Part shown: positions 32,130 through 43,040 of the stretch, one piece after another
How positions within the stretch are numbered: position 1 is the first letter of the stretch
Layout: each line of letters begins with the position of its first letter
The notes under the pieces: model-generated
What the model was told of the DNA's origin: nothing
Databases searched by the model: none
Seen by the model: the letters and a program-made list of their open reading frames with translations, nothing else
From: Costus lasius
Taxonomy: Eukaryota > Streptophyta > Magnoliopsida > Zingiberales > Costaceae
Assembly: GCA_027563935.2 (NCBI GenBank)
Contig: CM050451.1
Location: forward strand, 30,705,565-30,769,564
Length of the DNA stretch: 64,000 nucleotides
Direction: 5' to 3'
Program-made: the position numbers and the translations under genes

Positions 32130-33403
32130 GACGCAAGACTTGAACGATGTTTTATGCTTTTCTTTCATGCTCACATACCATATCTCTATTTTCGTAAATA
32201 GCATGATGCATGGCATACGATTTTTCTAAGTAGGAAAAATTAGGGTTTCTTGTTTCTATCATCCTCTCAATCTCTTTTGGATTTTTGGACTATTTTTCTT
32301 GTTTGATTTAAAGATCAATGGCGCACGTAATTTTGTCAAGTAGGACGGGCATTGTGTCTTCGGACTGGCCAAGTCTCTTGATCTGACAAAATTGCTAGCC
32401 AAAAGGATCTCTGAAATCATCATGAAAAATAAATCGCAATAAACCAAAAGATTTGTGAGAAGAAGATGAGAAAAAGAGGCTAGTTTTATGAAAAGTAAAA
32501 TTTCAGATTTTATGTTTTTCATGAGCATGTAGAATTGCATGAGTAAATACCTTGATTGTGCATGATGTTGTGATCATTAGTCAAGCCCCTTTGCATGCCT
32601 GCGATATATCCTCATGAGGCCTGCGTGCCGCTTTTCCTTTTGCTTTTGATTAAGATGAAGATTAAGGGCTAGGCGCATCCTTCTTGGACCTTGATGCTCG
32701 CATCTTGCTTGATGGTGCAAGCATGCAAGGTGGCGCATGCAAGTTGGTGCTTGGTTGCTTGGAGGCGCAAGAAAGCTTGGCCAAACCTCTTTTAGTTTAA
32801 GAGCTAGCCATCTTGGCCCCTTGCATAGTGGCGCACCTTCCTTGGAGGAAGACCATGGCATTGGCCGAACCTATGGGGAACTTTTAAAGTGTACCTCTAG
32901 GGTTTGAGAGCTAAACCATGAGAGAAGGACCTTGGAGCCAACCTTGAAGTTCAAGCTAGAGGTCGGCTAGGCTAGGTCTAGTTATTGGGGCTTGAGTTCT
33001 AGGACAAGAGTTGAACCTATTTCATGGCATGGATTGGTTCAGTGTCTTGAATAGGATATGATCACATCATTCTTTACTGCTTTTTATTATTATCTGCAGA
33101 AGCAAGCCTGAAATGTTTTATCGTTATGTTATCACCATAGGATTGCATGCCTGTAATGATAGACATAAGATAAAACTTAGATGATGAGACCTTAAACAAA
33201 AACCCTCAATTAAAATATCAAGTCTGGTAGCCTTCTAATGCGTAGCCCTCACTAAGCTATCGATCAGTGGAGTTGTGAATTGTTTCCCACCCTCGTGGGA
33301 CACACCCACTTATCTTTAGAAAGTGCGTGGTGGCAATGGTTTCCCCAGTCCAGTTTTAACCTGGGCGTGCCTTCGCAAGGAAACTCGTTGGCCCTGGGCA
33401 TAA
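32130..33403 (+). other. 5' leader of E, left part
   Basis: It has no coding sequence and no ORF of interest. Hairpin 1 at 33285-33300 pairs TCCCAC with GTGGGA around loop CCTC. The leader is interrupted by F directly after CATAA. Confidence 0.85.
33399..33403. repeat. Target-site duplication of F, left (CATAA)
   Basis: It recurs at 42639-42643 after F's 3' LTR. Confidence 0.95.
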
Positions 33404-35627
33404 TGTTGGTGTATATGCCCTAAAGACCAATGTATGGACATGGTCAGGCATTGTTTGAATGTACTTTGATAGAACTATTACTCTTTATATAGGCATGGTC
33501 GTTATTATGCAGACTTCTCTACCTGCGTTGATGTATTGAGTTGCATAAATAATGTCCCAGGAGTTTGGATTGGATCCATTCTCATAAGCTATCCCCAGAC
33601 AAGGTACCTTAGCAGATATGGGACAGCTTTGGTACATGTGAGACTGGTGTATGGGCTGGTTAGGTGCGGGGCACAGTAACGCAGACATACAGGTGCATTG
33701 GATGCACTGGAGTGATCCACTGTGAGGATTGACTTGTCTAGTCAACAAGTCAATCTCACATGCAAGAGGTTTGCATTGATCCTTAGACTTGAGGTATTCA
33801 TGTCTAGATTTGATGATGGGTATGCTTTAATACAGTCTTACGTCTCTCCGTAACTGGGAGATCAAAACGACTGTCATTGGGCATGTCATAAGTCATGTAG
33901 AGACATGAATGACCAATAGTAGGATTTGCCCCTTCCTTATTGGAAGCATGATATCCACTCGGGGCGCCCCACCTTATTGGTGCATGACAGGAAAGTGTGG
34001 CCACACTTGTTGAGTCATGACCAATGCATTGGATAATAAACTTAAGACTAATCCAATGGTAGGATATCAGCTTAGGCAAAGGGATCTGTAATGCAATAGG
34101 AATCCTCGTTGCTTGTTAGGAGTTGTTGCCATAATGACTTAAGTCCTATGACATGGGTAGTAGTGATGTGTTGCTAGATACCCCTCACTATTTATGATGT
34201 TTACATCATTGCCATCGTCATATGGATCCTACGGGGTCACACGCAATAGACTCTTGACGTTGCTTTATTCAGAAGCCTTCGGATCAAGTTATTGGATAAC
34301 TTGGATCCATTTGGAAGATTTCATCAGCGCCAATGGGCCTGATGAGTTGGAAGAAAGTTATTGGAGCCAAACTTCATTTTTGGCAGGTTGACCCGAAATT
34401 GACCTAGATTGGTCACATTTGGATTAGGGTTGCATTGGATTAGATCCAATGGCTTAATCAACCCATGCCATGAAGTTTGGGCTAGCTCATTATCCAATGA
34501 GGCCCAATAATTAGTTCTCATGAAGAAGAATTGGCTTAAAAGGGTATAATTGGGAGAAATCTCACCCCATTGGCGCCTAGGGGCATAATGGGGTGAGGGA
34601 GGCGCCTTTGCTTCATTATGGAAGTAAAGGGCGCCTAGCCCTTCTTCCTTGGATGGAATACTTGCCTCTAAGGTAAGTCTTGGGGCTGATATGGCTTGAG
34701 AACTTTTATGGGAAGTTCCTAGGCGCATATGGACATAGGGAAGAGGTATATGGTAATGTCTTGGAGACTTACCTTACCTCAAACCCTAGTTTCTCCCAAA
34801 ACCCTTACCCTAGCCGAAACTCCTCATGCATGTTGCGCCTAGCCACTTAGCCTTTGATGGTAAGAATGCATTTGAGGCATGTCTTGGGCTGATATAGTGT
34901 TTATACTTTTATGGATAGGTTGAATGAGGTTTATGGTAAAGTCTTGGAGACTTTCCTTACTTCAAGACACCTCATCCTAGCCATACACTTGGCATGATCC
35001 TAGCCCTTGCTCAAACCACCTCTAGTCCTATTTATAGGACCCATTGTCGCCCTCTCTAGATGATGAACGCTTGGAGACGTGAACACAAGTAGAGGGGCGA
35101 AAGCAAGGGCAAAGGGTGACAACATCAAAGTGGCGCAACCCTTCTTCCAACAAGTGACCGCAAGTCTTCTCCTTCCTCTCCTCTTGGCGTGACTTGGAGA
35201 AGGACTTGGTGGCGCAATTTCCCCCTAATCTTCCTCAAGGCCGAAACTCATCTTCTCCCTCTTCTCTTGGAGTGAAGAGGATAAGGAGTTGGCGGCATCT
35301 TCCTTGCACTTGGCGCATGAACCTTGGAGGTGGCGCAAGAAGAGTGAAGGAACCCTAAGGCTCGATTCTCTTCCCGAGGCTACCACCGAGCGTGGAAGGG
35401 GGCAACGATCAAGGAGTCGACGCGTGGATACTTGTAGAGGGCGAACACTTGGGCGCCTTCAACATGGCTTCGACATCTAAACAAGCAAAAGAGGTACATC
35501 TCTAACACATCCTTGTGTCTTCTCTCTCGCATGGATCCTTGGGAAAGGAATGTGTTTCGGGTGTAATGCTTCTTCCGCTGCGTCCTGGGACTGCAAAATT
35601 TTAAATTACACCCGGCATTCCCTAACA
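33404..35627 (+). repeat. 5' LTR of element F (2224 bp)
   Basis: It runs from TGTTGGTGTATATGCCC to CCCTAACA. It holds a ten-codon predicted exon at 35464-35493, followed by GTACAT. It belongs to the same family as E's LTR but is diverged. Confidence 0.95.
35464..35493 (+). other. Predicted coding exon in F's LTR (ten codons)
   Basis: The frame reads MASTSKQAKE and ends exactly at a GT donor (35494). Spliced to 37137 it continues in frame into KASPDLRLKLYKHK, the start of F's gag, which has no ATG near its beginning. Confidence 0.55.
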
Positions 35628-35628
35628 G

Positions 35629-35640
35629 TGGTATCAGAGC
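35629..35640 (+). other. Primer binding site of F
   Basis: TGGTATCAGAGC, one base after the LTR end. Confidence 0.95.
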
Positions 35641-37136
35641 TACTTGCAAGAAACACAAGGTGTACATTTGCTTGTGTGAAAAATTTTTGGAAAATTTTTC
35701 GTTCATCCATGCGCGTTTAACCTAGAAGGCGCTTTCATCCAAACTTCTTTCATCAATTTTTATGGCCGAAATTTGGATTGTGTTTATGATGGATTTAAGA
35801 CCAAAGGCGCACGTAGTTTTGTCAAGTAGGACAGGCATTGTGTCTTCGGACTGGCCAGGTCTCTTGATCTGACAAAATTGCCAGCCGATAGGGTCCATGA
35901 AATCATCATGAAACTTGATCCCAATTTTAGCATAAATTTGATAAAGAGAGTGCTTTGGATGGAGTTGGCGCATAAGGGGATAAAATTTGATTATTACGGT
36001 TTTTCAAATTTTATATATGCGCCACTTGTCTCTTTCATGGGTTGATATGGTCATAGCGAGTGCCCTCCTGTGTTGTGATGTGGAAGCATGTTTCCACCTG
36101 TGACGAATGCTTGTAAAATCTTTCTACCACCTGCGTGTGGTTCTCCCCTTCTTGATGAAAAATTTTCATCTTTCCTTAGAATAGATGTAGAATTGTTTAC
36201 ATGAGATAGGTTAAGGTTCATCAAAGACAACAAGGTGTCTTCTTCAACCGATATCAGAGTGGCGCCAGCTTTGGAAGCTTGGTGATGGACTTGCGGCTGA
36301 AGGAAGGACACTAGCTTTCGGCTTCTGGCATGGGCTGATTTGCTTCAGGGACTCGCAACCCTTGGATGCACAATAACATGTCACATGGCTCGTGACAAGT
36401 TATGTATATGAAAAGGGCTATGACCATATCGACCAAAATAGCATGCCTGTGATGGTTTATTATTTTGTCCATAGCATGCCTGTGATGTTTTTCCTTGCTG
36501 CCATAACCATAGGAAAACTGCATGCTAGAAATGAATAAAACAAACATGCAAAAACTCTCAATTCAATATCAAGTCGATAGCCTTCTAACGCGTAGCCCTC
36601 ATCAAACTATCGATCAGTGGTGTTGTGAACTATTTCCCACCCTCGTGGGACACACCCACTTATCTTTAGAAGATGTGTGGTGACAATGATTTCCCTAGTC
36701 CAGTTTTAACCTGGACGTGCCTTCGCAAGGAAATTTGTTGGCCCTGGGCATAACGGTTAGGACCAGACTTGACTGGTTTTTCATATGTCATTGACATGAT
36801 GAATTACTAGAGGCAACTGTTGAGAGGATAGGGTTTTGTGTTGTATCCAGCCCTCGCTGGACATAGGACGCCTAGTCTGTCTTAACTAAGAGGAATTGTG
36901 CATGGCACAATTGGCTGGCATGCCTACCTAAGGAAGCATGAGACTCTCTGTGCATCTCAACTCACCCTCGTGAGTCGCGGAGACCTTATGTGAAATTAGG
37001 ATCCTACTCACTCATCTCCATGTTGAGTTAGAGAGTTCTCAACTTGTTTTGGAAGTAGTGGGAGCATAGCATTTAATTTAAAGTCCTTGTTAAATGCTTT
37101 ATCATTGTACTTACTTTACTTATTTGCTTATTGTAG
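35641..37136 (+). other. 5' leader of F
   Basis: It is a noncoding leader of about 1.5 kb. Three hairpins are followed by the acceptor block. The middle and right parts align with E's leader at 33220-33403 and 42644-43036. Confidence 0.8.
36635..36975 (+). other. RNA stem-loop triplet in leader of F
   Basis: Three six-pair stems share loop CCTC: TCCCAC/GTGGGA (36635-36650), TCCAGC/GCTGGA (36846-36861) and ACTCAC/GTGAGT (36960-36975). Loop and layout stay constant while stem bases vary. The third occupies the same place as TCTCGC/GCGGGA in the A family and TCCCAC/GTGGGA in E. Confidence 0.6.
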
Positions 37137-40100
37137 AAGGCATCTCCTGATCTAAGATTGAAACTTTATAAACATAAACTGGATGGGACAAATTGGACAA
37201 AATGGTTCAAGATTTTGTCCAAGATACTGGGACAATAAAATAAGGTGCATCTTCTTGAAAGACCTCCATCCCAGCCCAGTGTATATTTCACTAATGACTG
37301 GGAGTGGAATGTCTATCTTGAACATTGTGAAGATAACGAACAGTACACTGCTCTTGTCTTAGAGTGCATGACCCCAGAGGTCAAGGTTGAATGTGATGAG
37401 ATGGGGATCTATGATCTAATCATACATCTCAAAGGTCTCTTCACACCATGCACTATAGTTAATGATCAGGAGAGTTCTGTTGGATCTTCAGAATGTGTGC
37501 CTGAATCTAAGAAAGACCATGGTTCTGTATCTTCGAAGCTAATACTTCGGAAGACTAGGAATGCATGGGTATTTCGAAGAGGATTGATGGCCAAGAAGAG
37601 CATGGCAAAGAGGAAGGGATGTAATCCATCCGCTTCAGGTATTGTGTTACCGAGGTCTTTTGTCTACTTCTTATTCATGGGTACTGGGTACCGTATGTGA
37701 GGCTCACATATGTTTTACATGTGCAGGAGCTCAAAAGAAGTAGGACGAAGAGGCTTGATGGTATCGACTCTCGGGTCAGGAACGGAGCATTGGATGCTGC
37801 TGTTGATATCATCTCACTGCCTTGAAGACTTTATATAGAACTTTGCTATTATTGTATCAGCTTATGTATTAGAACATCATTCCTTTTGGAAAGGACTTCA
37901 GTTTGAAATAATAAATAATATTTTTCTTTAATCTGAGATGTTCTATTGAAGTGATACAATTGACAATAGTTTATGGTTCTATATGTAACACAAGATCAGA
38001 TCTAATGATTCAATAAAATTCCTCTAATAGCATTGTCTCTTGAACCATAGAACAATGTTCACATCCAAAAGTCCATGGACTATTGGGATCATTATCCTTT
38101 CAGGATTATGATACATGTGAGCCTAGTTCAAAGGAACAATATGACAGATGCTGCCTTCATGGAAGGACTGTTGGCTTGTTGGATCTAATACACAAAATGT
38201 AAGTAGGCCCATGTAAACAAGCTCTAAGAGGAGTTATATATACTTCATTTAGGTGTGGGTATGCCTTACGCAACCCAAGAACTTTGGAAAAATCCAAGAA
38301 GTTCACAAATGAAGTATTGAGTCAAATTGAAGGATCTATTAAAGCACCTTGATTGGATCAAGATAATTAGTGGAGAATTTGATGACTGTCCTAAGAAGTG
38401 TGGAGTGACCTCACAGCTTTCTTAGCTCACCACTGTGTGGTGAATTTCAAAGAAAGAAAAAGGAACACATTGGATGTGGTTCCATCTTTGAGTAGTCATG
38501 CAAATATACTACTATGATGCCATGCAAACAGATGTACTGCTGCTCCGTAAGAAAATGTCTAAGTTAGCTTTTGAGTTGCAAACTGCAAATATCCCATTTC
38601 TTCAATGGAATTGGGAATGTAATGTGCAGTGATTCAAAAGTATGTATTTGTGGTGCACTATAGAGTGCTAGTTCTATCCCATGGAGAACAAAATATTTGT
38701 TGCTCAAACTGCTGTCTCTCTTGAGAAAGTATTTCTTTTGAAAGAAGCTAGTGGGAGTAGATTTGATTTGGACAAGATCCAGAATCAACCACAATATAAT
38801 TAGACACACATGGAAAGCAAAATCTCACATACAGGTTGAAAGTCAACCTGAGGTTCAAGTAACACAGGAATAACATAAGTCTGGATCGATTCGATATGCT
38901 GGGCATGACGAATTTTTCATCAAGCATGAACCTAAGACTTATGAGGAAATGGAAGCGGTCGGTGGACCAGATTCCAAGAAATGGCTAAGGGCCATGAGAA
39001 CCATAATGGACTCCATGTCTGCTAATCAAGTCTGGGACTTGGATGAGCTGCCAAAAGGGGTAATTCCCACAGGCTATAATAAATCTTCTAGGAAGATAGA
39101 CATGGAAGGTAACATTGTTACCTTAAAAGACAAGCTAGTGAACAATAATTTCAGGCAAATCCACTAGGTGGATAATGATGAAATTTTCACCAATAGCTGA
39201 GCTTTAAGTCCATTAGGGATCTGCTTGTTGTAATTGCATGATCAATTATGGCATCTTGTTATGATAACTGCTTTTCTTGCATGGACATCTGAAAAGATAT
39301 CTATAAGGAAATAGCCAGAAGGTTTTCATATCAAGGCCATATAGATATGCATGATGTTATGCAAGCATGTTTGAAATAGCCTGTGTTTACAAGAAGATCA
39401 GTGGGAGCACCTTAATATTATTTCTTGTCTAGATGATTGATGATATTCTCCTCACATGGAATGACATCTCAACTCTTCACATGGTGAAGAAAAGGTTTGA
39501 TATGTATTTCGAGAAGAATGATCTAGGGAATGATGCCTGCATCCTAGGAATGAGGATCTATAGATAGAGATCCAAGAAAGTCATTGCCCTTTAGTCAATC
39601 TATGTTCATCCAAGAGTTTCTGGAGAGGTTTATATTGGATGATTCCAAATATTGATACCTTCCAGGAAGATATGGTCTGAGTCTCTCAAAGATGTTGTGT
39701 CCTATGGCACAGCTGGAGAGTAATAACATGGGTCTAAAATCCTGATATTTGGTGTATAGGATGGATCATGTTTTGAATAATATACTCCAGACCATTTGTG
39801 GCAAATGCTTGGAGCATAGCCAGCAAGTTTCAATCAGATTTTAGTGTTTAACATTAGATAGCTGTGAAAGCGATCCTTATATATATACTTGGGAAGTATA
39901 AAGGATTTGACTCTAGTCTATGATAGACAGGAAAGAATTTTGTGTACAGGGGTACACTGACACTTCGTTCCAGTCTAATGACTATTGATCACAGCCAGGA
40001 GTTGTGCTTTGCCTTGTTATGGTGTTGTGTGCTGAAAGAGCATTATGCAAACCAAAGTGGCAAGATTCTACAAATAAGGCTGAGTACATTGCAGCTCCTT

Positions 40101-40400
40101 GTGGCAGCCAAGGAGGCAGCTTCATTCGTTTGAACTTGATCTAGTTCATTGTGCTTGATGGTCCAGTATAGTTCTTACTGGGACCATAGCATAGGAGAAG
40201 AAACTTAATGCTCAAGTATGTACTGCAGCATATCATCTGATCTTAGAGATCATGGATAATGATGATGATCAAATTTGTTAAAATAAACACAGATAGCAAT
40301 CTGGAAAACCCACTGACCTAGCCTCTGGCGCAGCAGAAGCTAAATAAGGTCATACTAGAGACATTGGAACTGACTAAACACCAGTTGTCCTTGGTCTTAG
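37137..40400 (+). pseudogene. gag-pol: Decayed Gag-Pol of F
   Basis: Fragments appear in copia order but with many stops and shifts. Gag is at about 37137-37600, with no start ATG and a stop near 37237. At the protease site (about 37678-37710) the catalytic Asp codon is replaced by Gly at 37687-37689 (WVLGTVC). Integrase traces follow at about 38050-38720. RT start is at 38949-39167 (SANQVWDLDELPKGVIPTGY), with a degraded DDIL motif near 39436. RNase H is at 39942-40130 (GYTDTSFQS), ending in LAQQKLNK. The zinc knuckle is not visible. No functional enzyme can come from this copy. Confidence 0.9.
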
Positions 40401-40414
40401 TGCAAGTGGGAGAT
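40400..40414 (+). other. Polypurine tract of F
   Basis: GCAAGTGGGAGAT next to the 3' LTR. It is preserved although the coding region is not, as expected for a cis-acting site. Confidence 0.9.
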
Positions 40415-42638
40415 TGTTGGTGTATATACCCTAAAGACCAATGTATGGACATGGTCAGGCATTGTTTGAATGTACTTTGATAGAACTATTACTCTTTATA
40501 TAGGCATGGTCGTTATTATGCAGACTTCTCTACCTGCGTTGATGTATTGAGTTGCATAAATAATGTCCCAGGAGTTTGGATTGGATCCATTCTCATAAGC
40601 TATCCCCAGACAAGGTACCTTAGCAGATATGGGACAGCTTTGGTACATGTGAGACTGGTGTATGGGCTGGTTAGGTGCGGGGCACAGTAACGCAGACATA
40701 CAGGTGCATTGGATGCACTGGAGTGATCCACTGTGAGGATTGACTTGTCTAGTCAACAAGTCAATCTCACATGCAAGAGGTTTGCATTGATCCTTAGACT
40801 TGAGGTATTCATGTCTAGATTTGATGATGGGTATGCTTTAATACAGTCTTACGTCTCTCCGTAACTGGGAGATCAAAACGACTGTCATTGGGCATGTCAT
40901 AAGTCATGTAGAGACATGAATGACCAATAGTAGGATTTGCCCCTTCCTTATTGGAAGCATGATATCCACTCGGGGCGCCCCACCTTATTGGTGCATGACA
41001 AGAAAGTGTGGCCACACTTGTTGAGTCATGACCAATGCATTGGATAATAAACTTAAGACTAATCCAATGGCAGGATATCAGCTTAGGCAAAGGGATCTGT
41101 AATGCAATAGGAATCCTCGTTGCTTGTTAGGAGTTATTGCCATAATGACTTAAGTCCTATGACATGGGTAGTAGTGATGTGTTGCTAGATACCCCTCACT
41201 ATTTATGATGTTTACATCATTGCCATCGTCATATGGATCCTACGGGGTCACACGCAATAGACTCTTGACGTTGCTTTATTCAGAAGCCTTCGGATCAAGT
41301 TATTGGATAACTTGGATCCATTTGGAAGATTTCATCAGCGCCAATGGGCCTGATGAGTTGGAAGAAAGTTATTGGAGCCAAACTTCATTTTTGGCAGGTT
41401 GACCCGAAATTGACCTAGATTGGTCACATTTGGATTAGGGTTGCATTGGATTAGATCCAATGGCTTAATCAACCCATGCCATGAAGTTTGGGCTAGCTCA
41501 TTATCCAATGAGGCCCAATAATTAGTTCTCATGAAGAAGAATTGGCTTAAAAGGGTATAATGGGGAGAAATCTCACCCCATTGGCGCCTGGGGGCATAAT
41601 GGGGTGAGGGAGGCGCCTTCGCTTCATTATGGAAGTAAAGGGCGCCTAGCCCTTCTTCCTTGGATGGAATACTTGCCTCTAAGGTAAGTCTTGGGGCTGA
41701 TATGGCTTGAGAACTTTTATGGGAAGTTCCTAGGCGCATATGGACATAGGGAAGAGGTATATGGTAATGTCTTAGAGACTTACCTTACCTCAAACCCTAG
41801 TTTCTCCCAAAACCCTTACCCTAGCCGAAACTCCTCATGCATGTTGCGCCTAGCCACTTAGCCTTTGATGGTAAGAATGCATTTGAGGCATGTCTTGGGC
41901 TGATATAGTGTTTAGACTTTTATGGATAGGTTGAATGAGGTTTATGGTAAAGTCTTGGAGACTTTCCTTACTTCAAGACACCTCATCCTAGCCATACACT
42001 TGGCATGATCCTAGCCCTTGCTCAAACCGCCTCTAGTCCTATTTATAGGACCCATTGTCGCCCTCTCTAGATGATGAACGCTTGGAGACGTGAACACAAG
42101 TAGAGGGGCGAAAGCAAGGGCAAAGGGTGACAACATCAAAGTGGCGCAACCCTTCTTCCAACAAGTGACCGCAAGTCTTCTCCTTCCTCTCCTCTTGGCG
42201 TGACTTGGAGAAGGACTTGGTGGCGCAATTTCCCCCTAATCTTCCTCAAGGCCAAAACTCATCTTCTCCCTCTTCTCTTGGAGTGAAGAGGATAAGGAGT
42301 TGGCGGCATCTTCCTTGCACTTGGCGCATGAACCTTGGAGGTGGCGCAAGAAGAGTGAAGGAACCCTAAGGCTCGATTCTCTTCCCGAGGCTACCACCGA
42401 GCGTGGAAGGGAGCAACGATCAAGGAGTCAACGCGTGGATACTTGTAGAGGGCGAACACTTGGGCGCCTTCAACATGGCTTCGACATCTAAACAAGCAAA
42501 AGAGGTACATCTCTAACACATCCTTGTGTCTTCTCTCTCGCATGGATCCTTGGGAAAGGAATGTGTTTCGGGTGTAATGCTTCTTCCGCTGCGTCTTGGG
42601 AGTGCAAAATTTTAAATTACACCCGGCATTCCCTAACA
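40415..42638 (+). repeat. 3' LTR of element F (2224 bp)
   Basis: It is identical in length to the 5' LTR, with scattered substitutions and no length change. It ends CCCTAACA, followed by CATAA. Confidence 0.95.
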
Positions 42639-42643
42639 CATAA
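42639..42643. repeat. Target-site duplication of F, right (CATAA)
   Basis: A perfect copy of 33399-33403; E's leader resumes after it. Confidence 0.95.
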
Positions 42644-43040
42644 CGGTTAGGAATGGACTTGACTAGAAGATCACATGTGCTGGGCACATGGTGAAAGTCT
42701 AGAGGCATCGTTGAGAGGTAAAGGTTTCATGTTGTATCCAGCCCTCGCTGGACATGAAATGCCCAGACTGTCTCGACAAGGGGAGTTGCTTGGAGCAACC
42801 GGCCGGCGCGCCCACCTTAGGAAACATGGGTTACTTTATGCATCTCATCCCACCCTCGTGGGACGCGAAGCCTCATGTGAAATAAGGATCCCATCTCACT
42901 AGGAAGTCTTAAACTTCTCGATTGACTTTGTGGGTTGTCAATTCGAATTTAAAATAGTGAGAGTAGTAATAATTTAAAACAAGTCCAGTTTAAATGATTC
43001 GAAGTAGTACTAATCTGTTCTTCTTGGGTGTTGTAGAACA
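42644..43040 (+). other. 5' leader of E, right part, with acceptor site
   Basis: Hairpins are at 42737-42752 (TCCAGC/GCTGGA, loop CCTC) and 42848-42863 (TCCCAC/GTGGGA, loop CCTC). A TACTAAT branch-like motif and TTGTAG (ending 43036) lie just before the gag ATG at 43041. Confidence 0.75.

Larger units (their letters stand above)
35494..37136 (+). other. Predicted intron of F
   Basis: The donor is GTACAT. A pyrimidine-rich tract with a CTTAC branch-like motif precedes TTGTAG, which ends at 37136. It spans the LTR end, PBS and three leader hairpins. Confidence 0.5.
33404..42638 (+). mobile_element. Element F: copia element with decayed coding region
   Basis: It is 9235 bp with two 2224-bp LTRs at an exact offset of 7011, and perfect CATAA duplications. 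The LTRs differ by eye at about 15-16 positions (about 0.7%), yet the internal gag-pol is broken throughout by stops and frameshifts. This mismatch suggests it moved with proteins supplied by relatives. Confidence 0.95.
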
